From: Candidatus Poribacteria bacterium
GTDB taxonomy: Bacteria; Poribacteria; WGA-4E; WGA-3G
DNA length: 42,957 bases
Direction: 5' to 3'
Assembly: GCA_022819945.1 (NCBI GenBank)
Contig: JAJEGI010000066.1
Location: 1 to 42,957 of the forward strand
The notes under the pieces were generated by a model that worked only from the letters and a program-made list of their open reading frames with translations, had not been told where the DNA came from and ran no database searches. A program made the translations under genes and the position numbers. Below, one piece after another: positions 32,065 through 40,195 of the stretch (position 1 is its first letter; each line of letters begins with the position of its first letter).

Positions 32065-33878
32065 GCCTTAATCGATTGGATGGATGGATTGGCAGAAATC
32101 AGTTGCGTCCTGACGAAATAGCGGGTAACCGCTTCTTAAAAGCCGCCAGCCTCTTCGCAGGGACAGCTATCCAATACGGGAGAGATAGATACAGTGGCAA
32201 GAATATGCCGCTCTTTGCTGATTGTCTCCATACCGACCATGTGAAGGCACCCAGATCTATGACATCGCATCGCTCAGGCACCGAGCCGAAACCGACGGTC
32301 TGGAGTTTCTTTCAGAATCAGCAGAACCTGATGCGGTTGCTCGCCGCTTTAAGCCAGTTCACTGGAGATGGCAAATACGTCTATGCGGCTGGAGAAGCTG
32401 CCGAATATATGTTCAACCACTACTGGTATCCAGAGAGTGGCGTTCTGCACTGGGGCGGGCACGGCTACGTGGATTTGGTAACCGGTAACACGTACGGGAT
32501 GAAAGGCGTTGTCCACGAAATAGAGGATGTATATCCGTACTGGGAATTGCTGAGAACTGTGGATCACGATCGCGGTGAGATGCTGATGAAAGGGATTTGG
32601 GAAGCGAATATCAAGGATTGGGATGCCTTACACTACAACCGACACGGTGATTTCAAAAAGCAGGTTGATCATGCCAATACTTGGAACAGACCTTGGCACG
32701 GATACAAAGACCCTGTAATCAATGGCGATCTCTCGTTTATCAGTGTAGCACTGGATCTCGCCTATGCCGCTTACAGCTTGGGCTATCAAAAACAGGAAGA
32801 AGCACCGCGAATTTGGGCGGAACGTCTTTTGAATCTAATTATAAAGCAGCGAGACCCAGAGACAGGGATCTGGCCCAATCTGGTGCATCCGCAAAGTAGC
32901 AAACGCGGGCTTAACGTCTTCGGTAGAAAATATCCGCAGGCGACTGAACCGAGGGTGTATGTCGGCAACCAGTTGAACCACACGATTACGCAGATGATGG
33001 GGATGCTGACCATCGTAGAAAATGCCGAAAAATACGGTCGTATCGGTGAGATGGCGCACATCAAAGCAGCAATTGAACAACATATCATCGGTTTCTTAAA
33101 CGCTTCCTACAATCCGACAAACAACACGCTGAAAAGCATCGTTATTGACGGAACGGATCTCACAGGTTTTCGGATCAAGGGACCTTTTAGAGATGCGAAG
33201 TTATACTTTGGTGCGAAAGAAGGCGGCGCATTCCTACCGCAAAACATTACGCCGCTCTTTACCTCTGTCTGTGCGCGTGGATATCGGATTTCTGAAGGCA
33301 GAAGCGAGTTCAGAGACTACTTACGCACGATGTTTAAAGCCTTCAGCATCGGAGATATCGGTGCTGATAAAGACTCGCCACCGTCGTTGAATTTTGGGAC
33401 AACCGCCTTGGAGCCTGCTTATATCTTTGCATTGGTGGATTTGTACCGGGTAGAACCGAAGGCAGAATTTCTGGCAATGGCGGAACGGATAGGCGACAAC
33501 CTACTGCAAGGTAGACAACACAGCAATAGTGGTCTTTTTACGCTTGAAGATGACTTTATCCTCCACAGCAAGGTCATGGATAAACCCGAACTACAAGAGG
33601 GACACGAAGGGAAAAGTGTGGCTGAACTCTTGCAGGATACGCATAGAACCGCAAATCTCGATGCGATGGAGCCGCTGGCACTGCTCAGCATCTATGCTGC
33701 ACAAACCGGACAATATAACATCATGCCTGAATGGACCGCGGGTGGTCTTTATCTCAAGGTGAGTAGTGTCGGTCATATTGTAGGTAAAGAGATTCAGTTG
33801 TGGTTTGATAAGCCAGCACTCAAGCAATTTTACAAGGACAGTCATATCAACTGCACCTGGTCTATTGACGAAGGCTGA
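32061..33878 (+). CDS. Predicted alpha/alpha-toroid polysaccharide lyase or hydrolase
   Basis: The protein has 605 residues. The start is the ATG with GGAGG 4-8 bases upstream, overlapping the membrane-protein stop as ATGA; the longer frame from 31881 is rejected because its first 60 codons lie wholly inside the upstream gene. It shows repeating helical hairpins with aromatic-rich loops typical of (alpha/alpha)6 toroids: FFQNQQNLMRLLAALSQFTG, YYWYPESGVLHWGGHGYVD region (HWGGHGY), QRDPETGIWPN, GNQLNHTITQMMGML, TALEPAYIFALVDLY. The pattern fits pectate- or heparinase-type lyases and relatives. No signal peptide, so it appears cytosolic, perhaps acting on imported oligosaccharides. Family not assigned with certainty. 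Confidence 0.7.
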   Translation: MSLNRLDGWIGRNQLRPDEIAGNRFLKAASLFAGTAIQYGRDRYSGKNMPLFADCLHTDHVKAPRSMTSHRSGTEPKPTVWSFFQNQQNLMRLLAALSQFTGDGKYVYAAGEAAEYMFNHYWYPESGVLHWGGHGYVDLVTGNTYGMKGVVHEIEDVYPYWELLRTVDHDRGEMLMKGIWEANIKDWDALHYNRHGDFKKQVDHANTWNRPWHGYKDPVINGDLSFISVALDLAYAAYSLGYQKQEEAPRIWAERLLNLIIKQRDPETGIWPNLVHPQSSKRGLNVFGRKYPQATEPRVYVGNQLNHTITQMMGMLTIVENAEKYGRIGEMAHIKAAIEQHIIGFLNASYNPTNNTLKSIVIDGTDLTGFRIKGPFRDAKLYFGAKEGGAFLPQNITPLFTSVCARGYRISEGRSEFRDYLRTMFKAFSIGDIGADKDSPPSLNFGTTALEPAYIFALVDLYRVEPKAEFLAMAERIGDNLLQGRQHSNSGLFTLEDDFILHSKVMDKPELQEGHEGKSVAELLQDTHRTANLDAMEPLALLSIYAAQTGQYNIMPEWTAGGLYLKVSSVGHIVGKEIQLWFDKPALKQFYKDSHINCTWSIDEG

Positions 33879-33966
33879 AATGGGAGGCTGTTGGGAAGCT
33901 GAAGTTTATAGTAGAACGTAGAAATAAAGAGACCCTTCCGCAATATTTTTCTCATTCCTTTTATCA

Positions 33967-35369
33967 TACTAAAGTTTGGACAATTTTCAGAATTAAGATG
34001 CGAAAAAGCAGAAAAGTAGGTATCCTTTCATAAACACACGACTGTTGTGAAAGGATGCTAAAAAATGAACCTCCTTTTCTGCTTAGGAGATATTCTATCG
34101 GAGTTTCGACTTTTATTCAATCAACAAAACTTTTTGCTTTTCCAAGCGTTTATCTTCGGATTCATCGCCAATAGAGGCAATGGCACGCTCACACAACTTT
34201 ATCAATCAAGTGCTTCCGAGACGAAGTATTGGTCATTTCCGAAGTTTCTTTCCCGGGGGAAATGGAGCGCGGATGCCGTCGCTGGCGTTCTCATCAGACG
34301 CATCCAACACCTCTTTGAGGAGTGGGTTTACGTCTATGACGAAACCAAAGCCCTGAAGACTGGCAACTCCCAATGGGGTTTGCATTTTTTCCGCAACTTC
34401 AGTTATCAAAAGCATCGCGTGAATCAATCGAAGTTTCACTTCGGACACGAGTTTGGTGCGCTCGGTTTGCTGTGTGCGACAGCGACAGACTGGCAGTTTT
34501 TCCCCGTCTGGGTGAAACTCATGGTGCCCCAGACGATCCGCGATAAAAGTTATGCTGTCCTGAAGCGTATGTGTTCAAAGATCCCCCCGGGACTTATCAT
34601 CTTTGATCGTGGCTTGGCATGGCGAAAGGTCTTTACAATGGCACTGAGTTTCGGACACCATATCCTGTGTCGTGCGAAATCTAATGCCGTCTTCTATCGT
34701 CTACCGAAACAACCGAAACATCGTCAACGCGGGAGACCTCGAAAATATGGAGACCGTCTGCATATTCGCCGATTGCGGTATAATACGATAGACATAGGCG
34801 GAAAAAGTTATTCCATAACTTCAAAGATAGTGCGAACAAAAATGTGTGATGCTGATGTCCGACTCGTCGTCATTCGTAGCCGCCCGAAAGCCTCAAAACC
34901 GTATCGGTATTTCTGCGTCTTTACAACAGACTTGACGCTTGAGATACCGAAAATCGTCGAATACTATCGCCAAAGATGGCAAATAGAAACGGCTTTTCGG
35001 GACGTCAAACAGCACTTCGGCTTTGATGCCTATCGCCTGAAATCTCGGAAAAGCATCAATCGGTTCGTCGAACTGAGTTTTGTTGCAGCAAGTCTGACGA
35101 AGTTAGTATTCACGATGTGTGATGCTACGCAAAAACAGATAAGTGTTGAGAAGGTCTGTGAACATCTCAACATTCATTGGTATCGTCCCAAAAAACTTAC
35201 ACAAGGCTTGCGGGTGGCTTATCTCCGCTCGCAAATAGCGATCTCAACATTTTCTGCGAAGTTTATGGAAAAAACAAACTCACAGAATATTAAGGGGAGT
35301 GTTCAAGACGACACAGCCCCGCCTTTTGACAAGGCAGCATAACTTTACAATATTGTCCAAACTTTAGTA
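33967..35369 (+). mobile_element. Insertion sequence of the IS4 superfamily (possibly IS701-like), complete
   Basis: About 1.4 kb. Terminal inverted repeats are perfect over 18 bp: TACTAAAGTTTGGACAAT (33967-33984) and its inverse ATTGTCCAAACTTTAGTA (35352-35369). One intact transposase fills the inside. No target duplication of the usual 4-5 bp is obvious. A related end occurs alone at 42431-42451. The element lies between the polysaccharide enzyme (ends 33878) and the TIR gene (starts 35447). Confidence 0.85.
34065..35342 (+). CDS. IS4-superfamily transposase (DDE, YREK)
   Basis: The protein has 425 residues and fills the insertion sequence. It is a DDE transposase that cuts and pastes the element by way of its terminal repeats. 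First Asp in VYVYDETKALKTG, second in IIFDRGLAW, and the signature YRQRWQIETAFRDVK fits Y-x2-R-x3-E-x6-K of the IS4 group, where the Glu is the third catalytic acid. A beta-rich insertion with RPRKYGDRLHIRRL separates the second Asp from the Glu. No frameshift or stop is seen, so it may still be active. The family could be IS701; ISH3 and IS4 proper are alternatives. Confidence 0.88.
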   Translation: MNLLFCLGDILSEFRLLFNQQNFLLFQAFIFGFIANRGNGTLTQLYQSSASETKYWSFPKFLSRGKWSADAVAGVLIRRIQHLFEEWVYVYDETKALKTGNSQWGLHFFRNFSYQKHRVNQSKFHFGHEFGALGLLCATATDWQFFPVWVKLMVPQTIRDKSYAVLKRMCSKIPPGLIIFDRGLAWRKVFTMALSFGHHILCRAKSNAVFYRLPKQPKHRQRGRPRKYGDRLHIRRLRYNTIDIGGKSYSITSKIVRTKMCDADVRLVVIRSRPKASKPYRYFCVFTTDLTLEIPKIVEYYRQRWQIETAFRDVKQHFGFDAYRLKSRKSINRFVELSFVAASLTKLVFTMCDATQKQISVEKVCEHLNIHWYRPKKLTQGLRVAYLRSQIAISTFSAKFMEKTNSQNIKGSVQDDTAPPFDKAA

Positions 35370-35446
35370 ATTATAACAACACTGCTCTTAATAACATATT
35401 TATTTCACTCCCATCATTACCGCCTTTACTTTACCTGAATCCTCCT

Positions 35447-36004
35447 GTGAGTTTTAGGGGCAACCCCACCCCCACAGAAAGATTAAATTCTGCGGTAGAT
35501 GCATATAAGTCGAATATAGCACGTGGTATAACTCGTTTAGAAAGTATACTTGAAAAATTAGAATTTTATGAAGACACAAATAATAAAATCTTTATCGGAC
35601 ATGGACGTTCAAATATATGGCGAGAACTTAAGGATTTCATAGTGGAGACATTAGGTCTTGAGTACGAGGAATTCAATCGTATCTCACCAGCAGGTGAAGC
35701 TACTAGTGCCCGCCTTAAAAAAATGTTAGAAGTATCGTGTATGGCATTCCTTATCATGACAGGTGAGGACGTGCAAGCCGACGGTTCATTACATGCTCGT
35801 GAGAATGTAATTCATGAAGCTGGTCTATTTCAAGGTAAGATTGGCTTTAAAAGAGCGATTATCTTGCTTGAAGAAGGTTGTCAGGAATTTAGCAACATTC
35901 ATGGGCTTGGACAGATTCGATTTCCACAAGGAAATATAAGGGCAGCCTTTCAGGATATTCGTGAGGTTTTGGAACGAGAATTCATATTAGATAAAACATT
36001 GTAA
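35447..36004 (+). CDS. TIR-domain protein (CAP12/Pycsar-effector-like), possibly truncated at the 5' end
   Basis: The protein has 185 residues from a GTG with no good ribosome site. Residues 45-180 form a TIR-like domain of the type found in CAP12 and other nucleotide-signalled defence effectors: KIFIGHGRSNIWRELKDF (strand A and loop), FNRISPAGEATSARL, CMAFLIMTGEDV, then ARENVIHEAGLFQGKIGF with the candidate catalytic E124. TIR enzymes of this type hydrolyse NAD+. Only ~45 residues precede the domain, and the IS element ends 78 bases upstream, so an N-terminal sensor or its promoter may have been lost to the insertion. No partner cyclase adjoins it; the only one in the window is at 4290, 30 kb away. 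Confidence 0.72.
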   Translation: MSFRGNPTPTERLNSAVDAYKSNIARGITRLESILEKLEFYEDTNNKIFIGHGRSNIWRELKDFIVETLGLEYEEFNRISPAGEATSARLKKMLEVSCMAFLIMTGEDVQADGSLHARENVIHEAGLFQGKIGFKRAIILLEEGCQEFSNIHGLGQIRFPQGNIRAAFQDIREVLEREFILDKTL

Positions 36005-36122
36005 ACAGTAAATTACCAAGTCCAAAACTACTTATTGCGTTTATTTTTCGGATTCACTATAAGTGCCGCAGGCCTATACTGAAGGAAGCCTATAAACTCG
36101 AAAAGAAAGGAGAAACAGAACA

Positions 36123-36938
36123 GTGCGAGTACTTATTATGTCGGATATGGAAGGTGTTAGTGGGATCGTTGTGTGGGAGCAGGTGACTGGCGGCGCGGCG
36201 ATGTTTGAAGAAGGACGACACCTTTATACAGAAGAGATTAACGCCGCAGTGCGGGGTGCAAAAGCCGCTGGCGCGACAGAAATTGTCGTTGTGGATTGCC
36301 ATGGCGCGGGACAAGGTTGGACTTTTAATTCGCTGATCCCGGATAAAATTCATCCGGATTGTGAGTGGGTGGCACATCACGGATGGGGACGCTATGAGGG
36401 TATGTGGGAAGAAGGTTGTGATGCGTGCCTGCTCATCGGTATGCATGCTCGCAGCAACACGCCGGATGGCGTGCTCTGCCATACCATTTCCAGTGTGCAA
36501 TACCGGAATCTCTGGTTCAACGACGATTTGGTAGGTGAAACGGGTGTGAACGCTGCGCTCAACGGTGCCTACGGTGTGCCTGTCGCACTTGTCACTGGCG
36601 ACGCGGCAGTCTGCCGAGAAGCCAAAGAACTCCTCGGCGACGCACTGCCCACGGTCGCGGTTAAACAGGGGTTAAGTCGATTTAGTGCGCGGCAACTTCC
36701 GCCTGTCCGTGCCCGTCAATTGATTGAAGACGCAGCGAAAGACGCACTCACAGATTTAACAGGCGTTAAACCTTACGTCCCCGATGCCCCAACGACAATC
36801 AAAATTGAACTCTCAAGCGTAGATAAACTCGCAGAATTCAAAGGACGACAAGGGGTTGAGATAACAGGTCCCGTTACCGTTGAAAGCCGAGCAAAAGATT
36901 GGCTGACAGCGTGGAATCAGTTTTGGCCCTACGCCTAA
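36123..36938 (+). CDS. M55 family D-aminopeptidase (DppA-like)
   Basis: The protein has 271 residues, starting at GTG with AAGGAG 9 bases upstream. The metal site of DppA (Bacillus D-Ala-aminopeptidase) is visible: SDMEGVSG with D8 and E10 at the N-terminus, VVDCHGAGQGW with His, HHGWGRYEGMWEEG, and LIGMHARSNTPDGVLCHT with two more His. DppA assembles as a decamer that digests D-Ala-containing peptides. Substrate here unknown; the family probably recycles peptidoglycan or D-amino acid peptides. The stop overlaps the stop of the glyoxalase gene on the other strand by 4 bases. Confidence 0.9.
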   Translation: MRVLIMSDMEGVSGIVVWEQVTGGAAMFEEGRHLYTEEINAAVRGAKAAGATEIVVVDCHGAGQGWTFNSLIPDKIHPDCEWVAHHGWGRYEGMWEEGCDACLLIGMHARSNTPDGVLCHTISSVQYRNLWFNDDLVGETGVNAALNGAYGVPVALVTGDAAVCREAKELLGDALPTVAVKQGLSRFSARQLPPVRARQLIEDAAKDALTDLTGVKPYVPDAPTTIKIELSSVDKLAEFKGRQGVEITGPVTVESRAKDWLTAWNQFWPYA

Positions 36939-37357
36939 GATTCGTCAAGCACATCGAGCGGATCGCCAGAGGCATCTGCACGTTCTAAAATCTCGACTTC
37001 GTAGCCGTCTGGATCGGTAATGAATGCCATTTTCATGCCGCCGGATGTGAATTGATCGCGCCATTCATCGGGCCAAATTTCCAACCCTGCTTTCTCTAAC
37101 CCATCACAAAATTCGACAATATCTGGGACACCGATAGCGAAGTGCATCAGGTCCTCTTGAACCTGAAGCTCAAAATCCGGTGAATAGGTCAACTCTAACG
37201 TGTGCGCGTTGCCGGGGAGTTCGAGATGTACGATCTGGTTGCCCGCCGGAGATTTATCGCTCCGACTGAGGACTTTAAACCCTAAATGATCGCAGTACCA
37301 ATCGATAGAACCGTCAAGGTCGCTGACGCGAACCCGTGTATGTAAAAAAACTGCCAT
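36935..37357 (-). CDS. Glyoxalase I-like VOC family protein (lactoylglutathione lyase)
   Basis: The protein has 140 residues, with GGAG 8 bases before the ATG. The two-beta-alpha-beta-beta-beta-module VOC fold is readable: FLHTRVRVSDLDGSIDWY then LGFKVL, THTLELTY, LMHFAIGVPDI and ITDPDGYEVEILE. The four metal ligands of glyoxalase I are all present and spaced as in GloA: H6, E55, H72 and E122. It should isomerise the methylglyoxal-glutathione (or another thiol) adduct. No GloB is nearby. It converges tail-to-tail with the DppA-like gene. Confidence 0.88.
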   Translation of the reverse strand: MAVFLHTRVRVSDLDGSIDWYCDHLGFKVLSRSDKSPAGNQIVHLELPGNAHTLELTYSPDFELQVQEDLMHFAIGVPDIVEFCDGLEKAGLEIWPDEWRDQFTSGGMKMAFITDPDGYEVEILERADASGDPLDVLDES

Positions 37358-37448
37358 GTTGGTCTCCTTTTTAAGAATTATGGAAACATAATAACATACC
37401 CGATAGGTTTTGGCAAGAAGTTTGCGCTTGTTTCCATGCGATTTTTAC

Positions 37449-37477
37449 TTGAAAATGAGGACATGATCGTCTATAAT
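37449..37477 (+). promoter_or_regulatory. Sigma-70 promoter of the sulfatase-peptidase pair
   Basis: TTGAAA (37449-37454), 17 bases, TATAAT (37472-37477), 70 bases before the sulfatase start at 37548. Close to consensus. Confidence 0.7.
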
Positions 37478-37547
37478 GATGCTAAATTAAAAGGTAAAAA
37501 AATCCATACAGTATGCTACCAAAGCGTTCCTAATAAGGTATTTATAA

Positions 37548-38927
37548 ATGAATCGAAAAACCGATAGACCTAACATTCTCTTTATCATGTCGGATCAACA
37601 CCGATACGACTACCTGGAAACCGCTGAGAATGCCCCAACTGCACTCAATACGCCTAACCTGCGACGGTTAGCGGAAGCGGGTGTCAGTTTTCCGAACTGC
37701 ACGGTGAATGCACCCGTCTGCGCGCCATCACGCATCGCGCTTGCTTCTGGACTGCAACCCTCTCGACTCGGAGCAGTGGACAACGGGAGTTTCCTCCCTT
37801 CCACCGTGCCGACTTACTACCAACAACTCCGCGATCACGGGTATCGCGTCGGGTGTGTCGGCAAACTCGATCTTGCTAAGCCTGATGGCTATAACGGACG
37901 CTACGGCGACCGACCTCGCACCTATAGTTGGGGATTCACGCATCCAGAGGAATGTGAGGGCAAGATGCATGCTGGAAGTTCGCCAACACCTATCGGTCCC
38001 TATACCCACTATCTTGAAGAGAAAGGCGTGCTTCAGGCATTCCACGAAGACTATCGGAAACGCAGTGGCGGAGGCTGGATTAAAAACGGTTCTCACGATT
38101 CCGTCCTCTCCACTGAGGATTTCGCCGATACCTATATCGGCAGACGCGCAACCGAATTTATTGAGACCATCCCTGATGACTTCCCGTGGCATCTGTTTGT
38201 CAGTTTTGTCGGACCGCATGACCCCTTCGATCCACCGACTGAATATGGCGATAAGTATCGGAATGCTGAGATGCCGCCTGCTATCGTTGATAATATGGAC
38301 GGGAAGCCTGAATGGGTAAAACGACGCGTTGTTGATGTTACACCTGAGGACATTGCTGTGACACGGCAACAATACTGTGCTGCAACGGAACTCATTGATG
38401 ACCAGATCGGTGAAATGCTGCGGGCACTTGAACAACGCGGGATGCTTGACAATACGTATATCATTTATTCCAGCGACCACGGTGAAATGCTCGGTGACCA
38501 TGGGCTTTATACCAAGAGTGTCGCTTATGAAGCGTCGCTGAGAGTACCACTCATTATCGCTGGACCGGGTATCACGAGCAATCAAATTTCAGACAGTTTG
38601 GTTGAATTGATAGATCTGAATCCGACAATGTGCGACTTGGTCGGTGTGCCGGTGTTGCCGCGTATTGATGCCAAGTCTATCGCGCCTGTCCTCCGCGGTG
38701 AGTCGGAAACACACCGCACTGAGACTGTGAGCGCGCTCCGAAGTTTCCGGTGTATCCGCACGGCGACGCATAAACTCATCGAAAACTATAACGACGTGAC
38801 CGAACTCTATGATCTCGAAAACGACCCCGCTGAGTTACACAACATCGCGCAATCGGAGCGCGATATTGCTGGAACGCTCAAAGGACGTTTGGGCAGACGG
38901 TTCCGGGCGGAATTAGGTACAGATTAA
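37548..38927 (+). CDS. Sulfatase (alkaline-phosphatase superfamily), cytosolic type
   Basis: The protein has 459 residues, with AAGG about 11 bases before the ATG. Sulfatase signature NAPVCAPSRIALASG, with C58 as the formylglycine precursor in a perfect CxPSR context. Metal ligands lie in NILFIMSDQHRYD and in IIYSSDHGEMLGDHGLY. The C-terminal part (RVPLIIAGPG, IDLNPTMCDL) matches the type I arylsulfatase order. No signal peptide, so it is probably cytosolic and acts on imported or intracellular sulfate esters. It shares the layout of the sulfatase at 20479 but is not a close copy. The M28 peptidase follows after 5 bases. Confidence 0.92.
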   Translation: MNRKTDRPNILFIMSDQHRYDYLETAENAPTALNTPNLRRLAEAGVSFPNCTVNAPVCAPSRIALASGLQPSRLGAVDNGSFLPSTVPTYYQQLRDHGYRVGCVGKLDLAKPDGYNGRYGDRPRTYSWGFTHPEECEGKMHAGSSPTPIGPYTHYLEEKGVLQAFHEDYRKRSGGGWIKNGSHDSVLSTEDFADTYIGRRATEFIETIPDDFPWHLFVSFVGPHDPFDPPTEYGDKYRNAEMPPAIVDNMDGKPEWVKRRVVDVTPEDIAVTRQQYCAATELIDDQIGEMLRALEQRGMLDNTYIIYSSDHGEMLGDHGLYTKSVAYEASLRVPLIIAGPGITSNQISDSLVELIDLNPTMCDLVGVPVLPRIDAKSIAPVLRGESETHRTETVSALRSFRCIRTATHKLIENYNDVTELYDLENDPAELHNIAQSERDIAGTLKGRLGRRFRAELGTD

Positions 38928-38932
38928 TTACG

Positions 38933-40153
38933 ATGGACACGAACTCCGCTTACGATGCAGAACGCGCATACCATCACATCACACAACTCGCTTTTCCGAG
39001 GTTGGTGGGCAGCGTGGGTGAGGCTGAGGCACAGGAGTATATCGTTGAGCAATTGACTGCGTTAGGACTGGATGTGTCATCGGAACCGTTTGAATTTACG
39101 AAATTCCCCGCTGAAGTCTTGCCGCGCATTCTCTCGGCACTTTTCGTGCCGGTCGTTCTGTTTGTACCATGGTTCGGTGAACGATTTCCGGGCCTTCTAT
39201 GCATTGCTTGCCTACTGAGCCTTGCAATCGCGTTGTTCTTTACGCAGTGGCAAAAGCGGCTTGAAGGGTTGTATGATGTCGGTAGGCGGTATCAGACAGA
39301 GAACATTATCGCAAAGAACGGCGCGAAACAAGACGGTAATACGCCTGCCTTTTTATTCGTTGCACACTACGACTCCAAATCACAAGTCCTGCCGATTGCT
39401 GTCCGCGCGATATCTTACGGTATCGCAATCACCGGACTTATCGTCCTGACAACCCTAATGCTCATTAAGTGCTTTACCCTCTTTTGGTTGCCACATTACA
39501 TCCTCTGGGGTATTGCTGGGATCACGGGTTTTTGCCTATTGCTTTTGCAAATTAATTTTACGCGGAACCATTCACCTGGCGGGTTTGATAACGCTTCCGG
39601 TGTCGGTGTTATGCTTGAAGTGGCACGCGTCGTGATGGCGCGCGACGGGAAAATACCTATAACATTTCTCGCTGCTGGTGCGGAAGAGTACGGCATGTGT
39701 GGTGCATTGCGCTATGTCCAAGCATACGCCGATACATACAACCGAGAGAATACCTACGTTATTAATTTAGATGGACTCGGTGTCGGGAACGGTGTTAACC
39801 TCGTTACGCGCTACGGGATTCCACCGAAGCGCACGACAAGTGGACTGTCAGACCTGTTTCAGGCATCGGGCGAGTCGCTCGGTGTCCGGGTTTCGGATCG
39901 TTATCTGCCGATCGGTGTCGGATTGGATAGCATTCCGATTGCGAGCCACGGGTTTGAGGTGCTTACCTTAACAGCGGGAGCGGTTGGCGGTGTCGCCTTA
40001 AAGATTCACTCGAAACAGGATCGGAGCGAGTTACTCAATACGGAAAGTCTGCAACAGGTAGGTGAGTTAATTGTCAACGTCATTCAACGTGCAGCATCGG
40101 GACGAGGAAACCTCGCCCCTACGAAAACTGGTGGGACCACAACAGGTAGGTGA
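38933..40153 (+). CDS. M28 family metallopeptidase with four membrane segments in two insertions
   Basis: The protein has 406 residues and starts 5 bases after the sulfatase stop (operon). The co-catalytic zinc aminopeptidase residues are in order: VAHYDSK (H145), GGFDNASGVG (D219), AAGAEEYGM (E251, E252), INLDGLG (D280) and KIHSKQD (H359). Two pairs of hydrophobic segments (about 65-104 and 156-206) interrupt the domain, so the protease is anchored in the membrane with the catalytic part presumably on one side. M28 enzymes remove N-terminal residues or cleave glutamyl bonds. The last 35 residues derive from a duplicated sequence (see 40052-40195) and end RGNLAPTKTGGTTTGR, probably not ancestral. 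Confidence 0.88.
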   Translation: MDTNSAYDAERAYHHITQLAFPRLVGSVGEAEAQEYIVEQLTALGLDVSSEPFEFTKFPAEVLPRILSALFVPVVLFVPWFGERFPGLLCIACLLSLAIALFFTQWQKRLEGLYDVGRRYQTENIIAKNGAKQDGNTPAFLFVAHYDSKSQVLPIAVRAISYGIAITGLIVLTTLMLIKCFTLFWLPHYILWGIAGITGFCLLLLQINFTRNHSPGGFDNASGVGVMLEVARVVMARDGKIPITFLAAGAEEYGMCGALRYVQAYADTYNRENTYVINLDGLGVGNGVNLVTRYGIPPKRTTSGLSDLFQASGESLGVRVSDRYLPIGVGLDSIPIASHGFEVLTLTAGAVGGVALKIHSKQDRSELLNTESLQQVGELIVNVIQRAASGRGNLAPTKTGGTTTGR

Positions 40154-40195
40154 GTCAATTGTCAACGTCATTCAACGTGCAGCATCGGGACGAGG
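40052..40195. repeat. Imperfect tandem duplication at the M28/MobA junction with inserted REP-like palindromes
   Basis: 56 bp at 40052-40107 (CAACAGGTAGGTGAG.. to ..GGGACGAGG) recur at 40140-40195 with one mismatch, period 88. After each copy comes a palindrome of the form CGAGG-CCTCG then CCCCTACG: CGAGG-aaa-CCTCG at 40103-40115 and CGAGG-gga-CCTCG at 40211-40223. The duplication puts the peptidase tail in a second frame that opens into the MobA gene. Confidence 0.75.

Noticed and set aside
33967..35369. Target site duplication at the IS ends
   Set aside because: Flanks (ending TTTATCA on the left and starting ATTATAA on the right) do not share a 4-9 bp direct repeat in register; not claimed.
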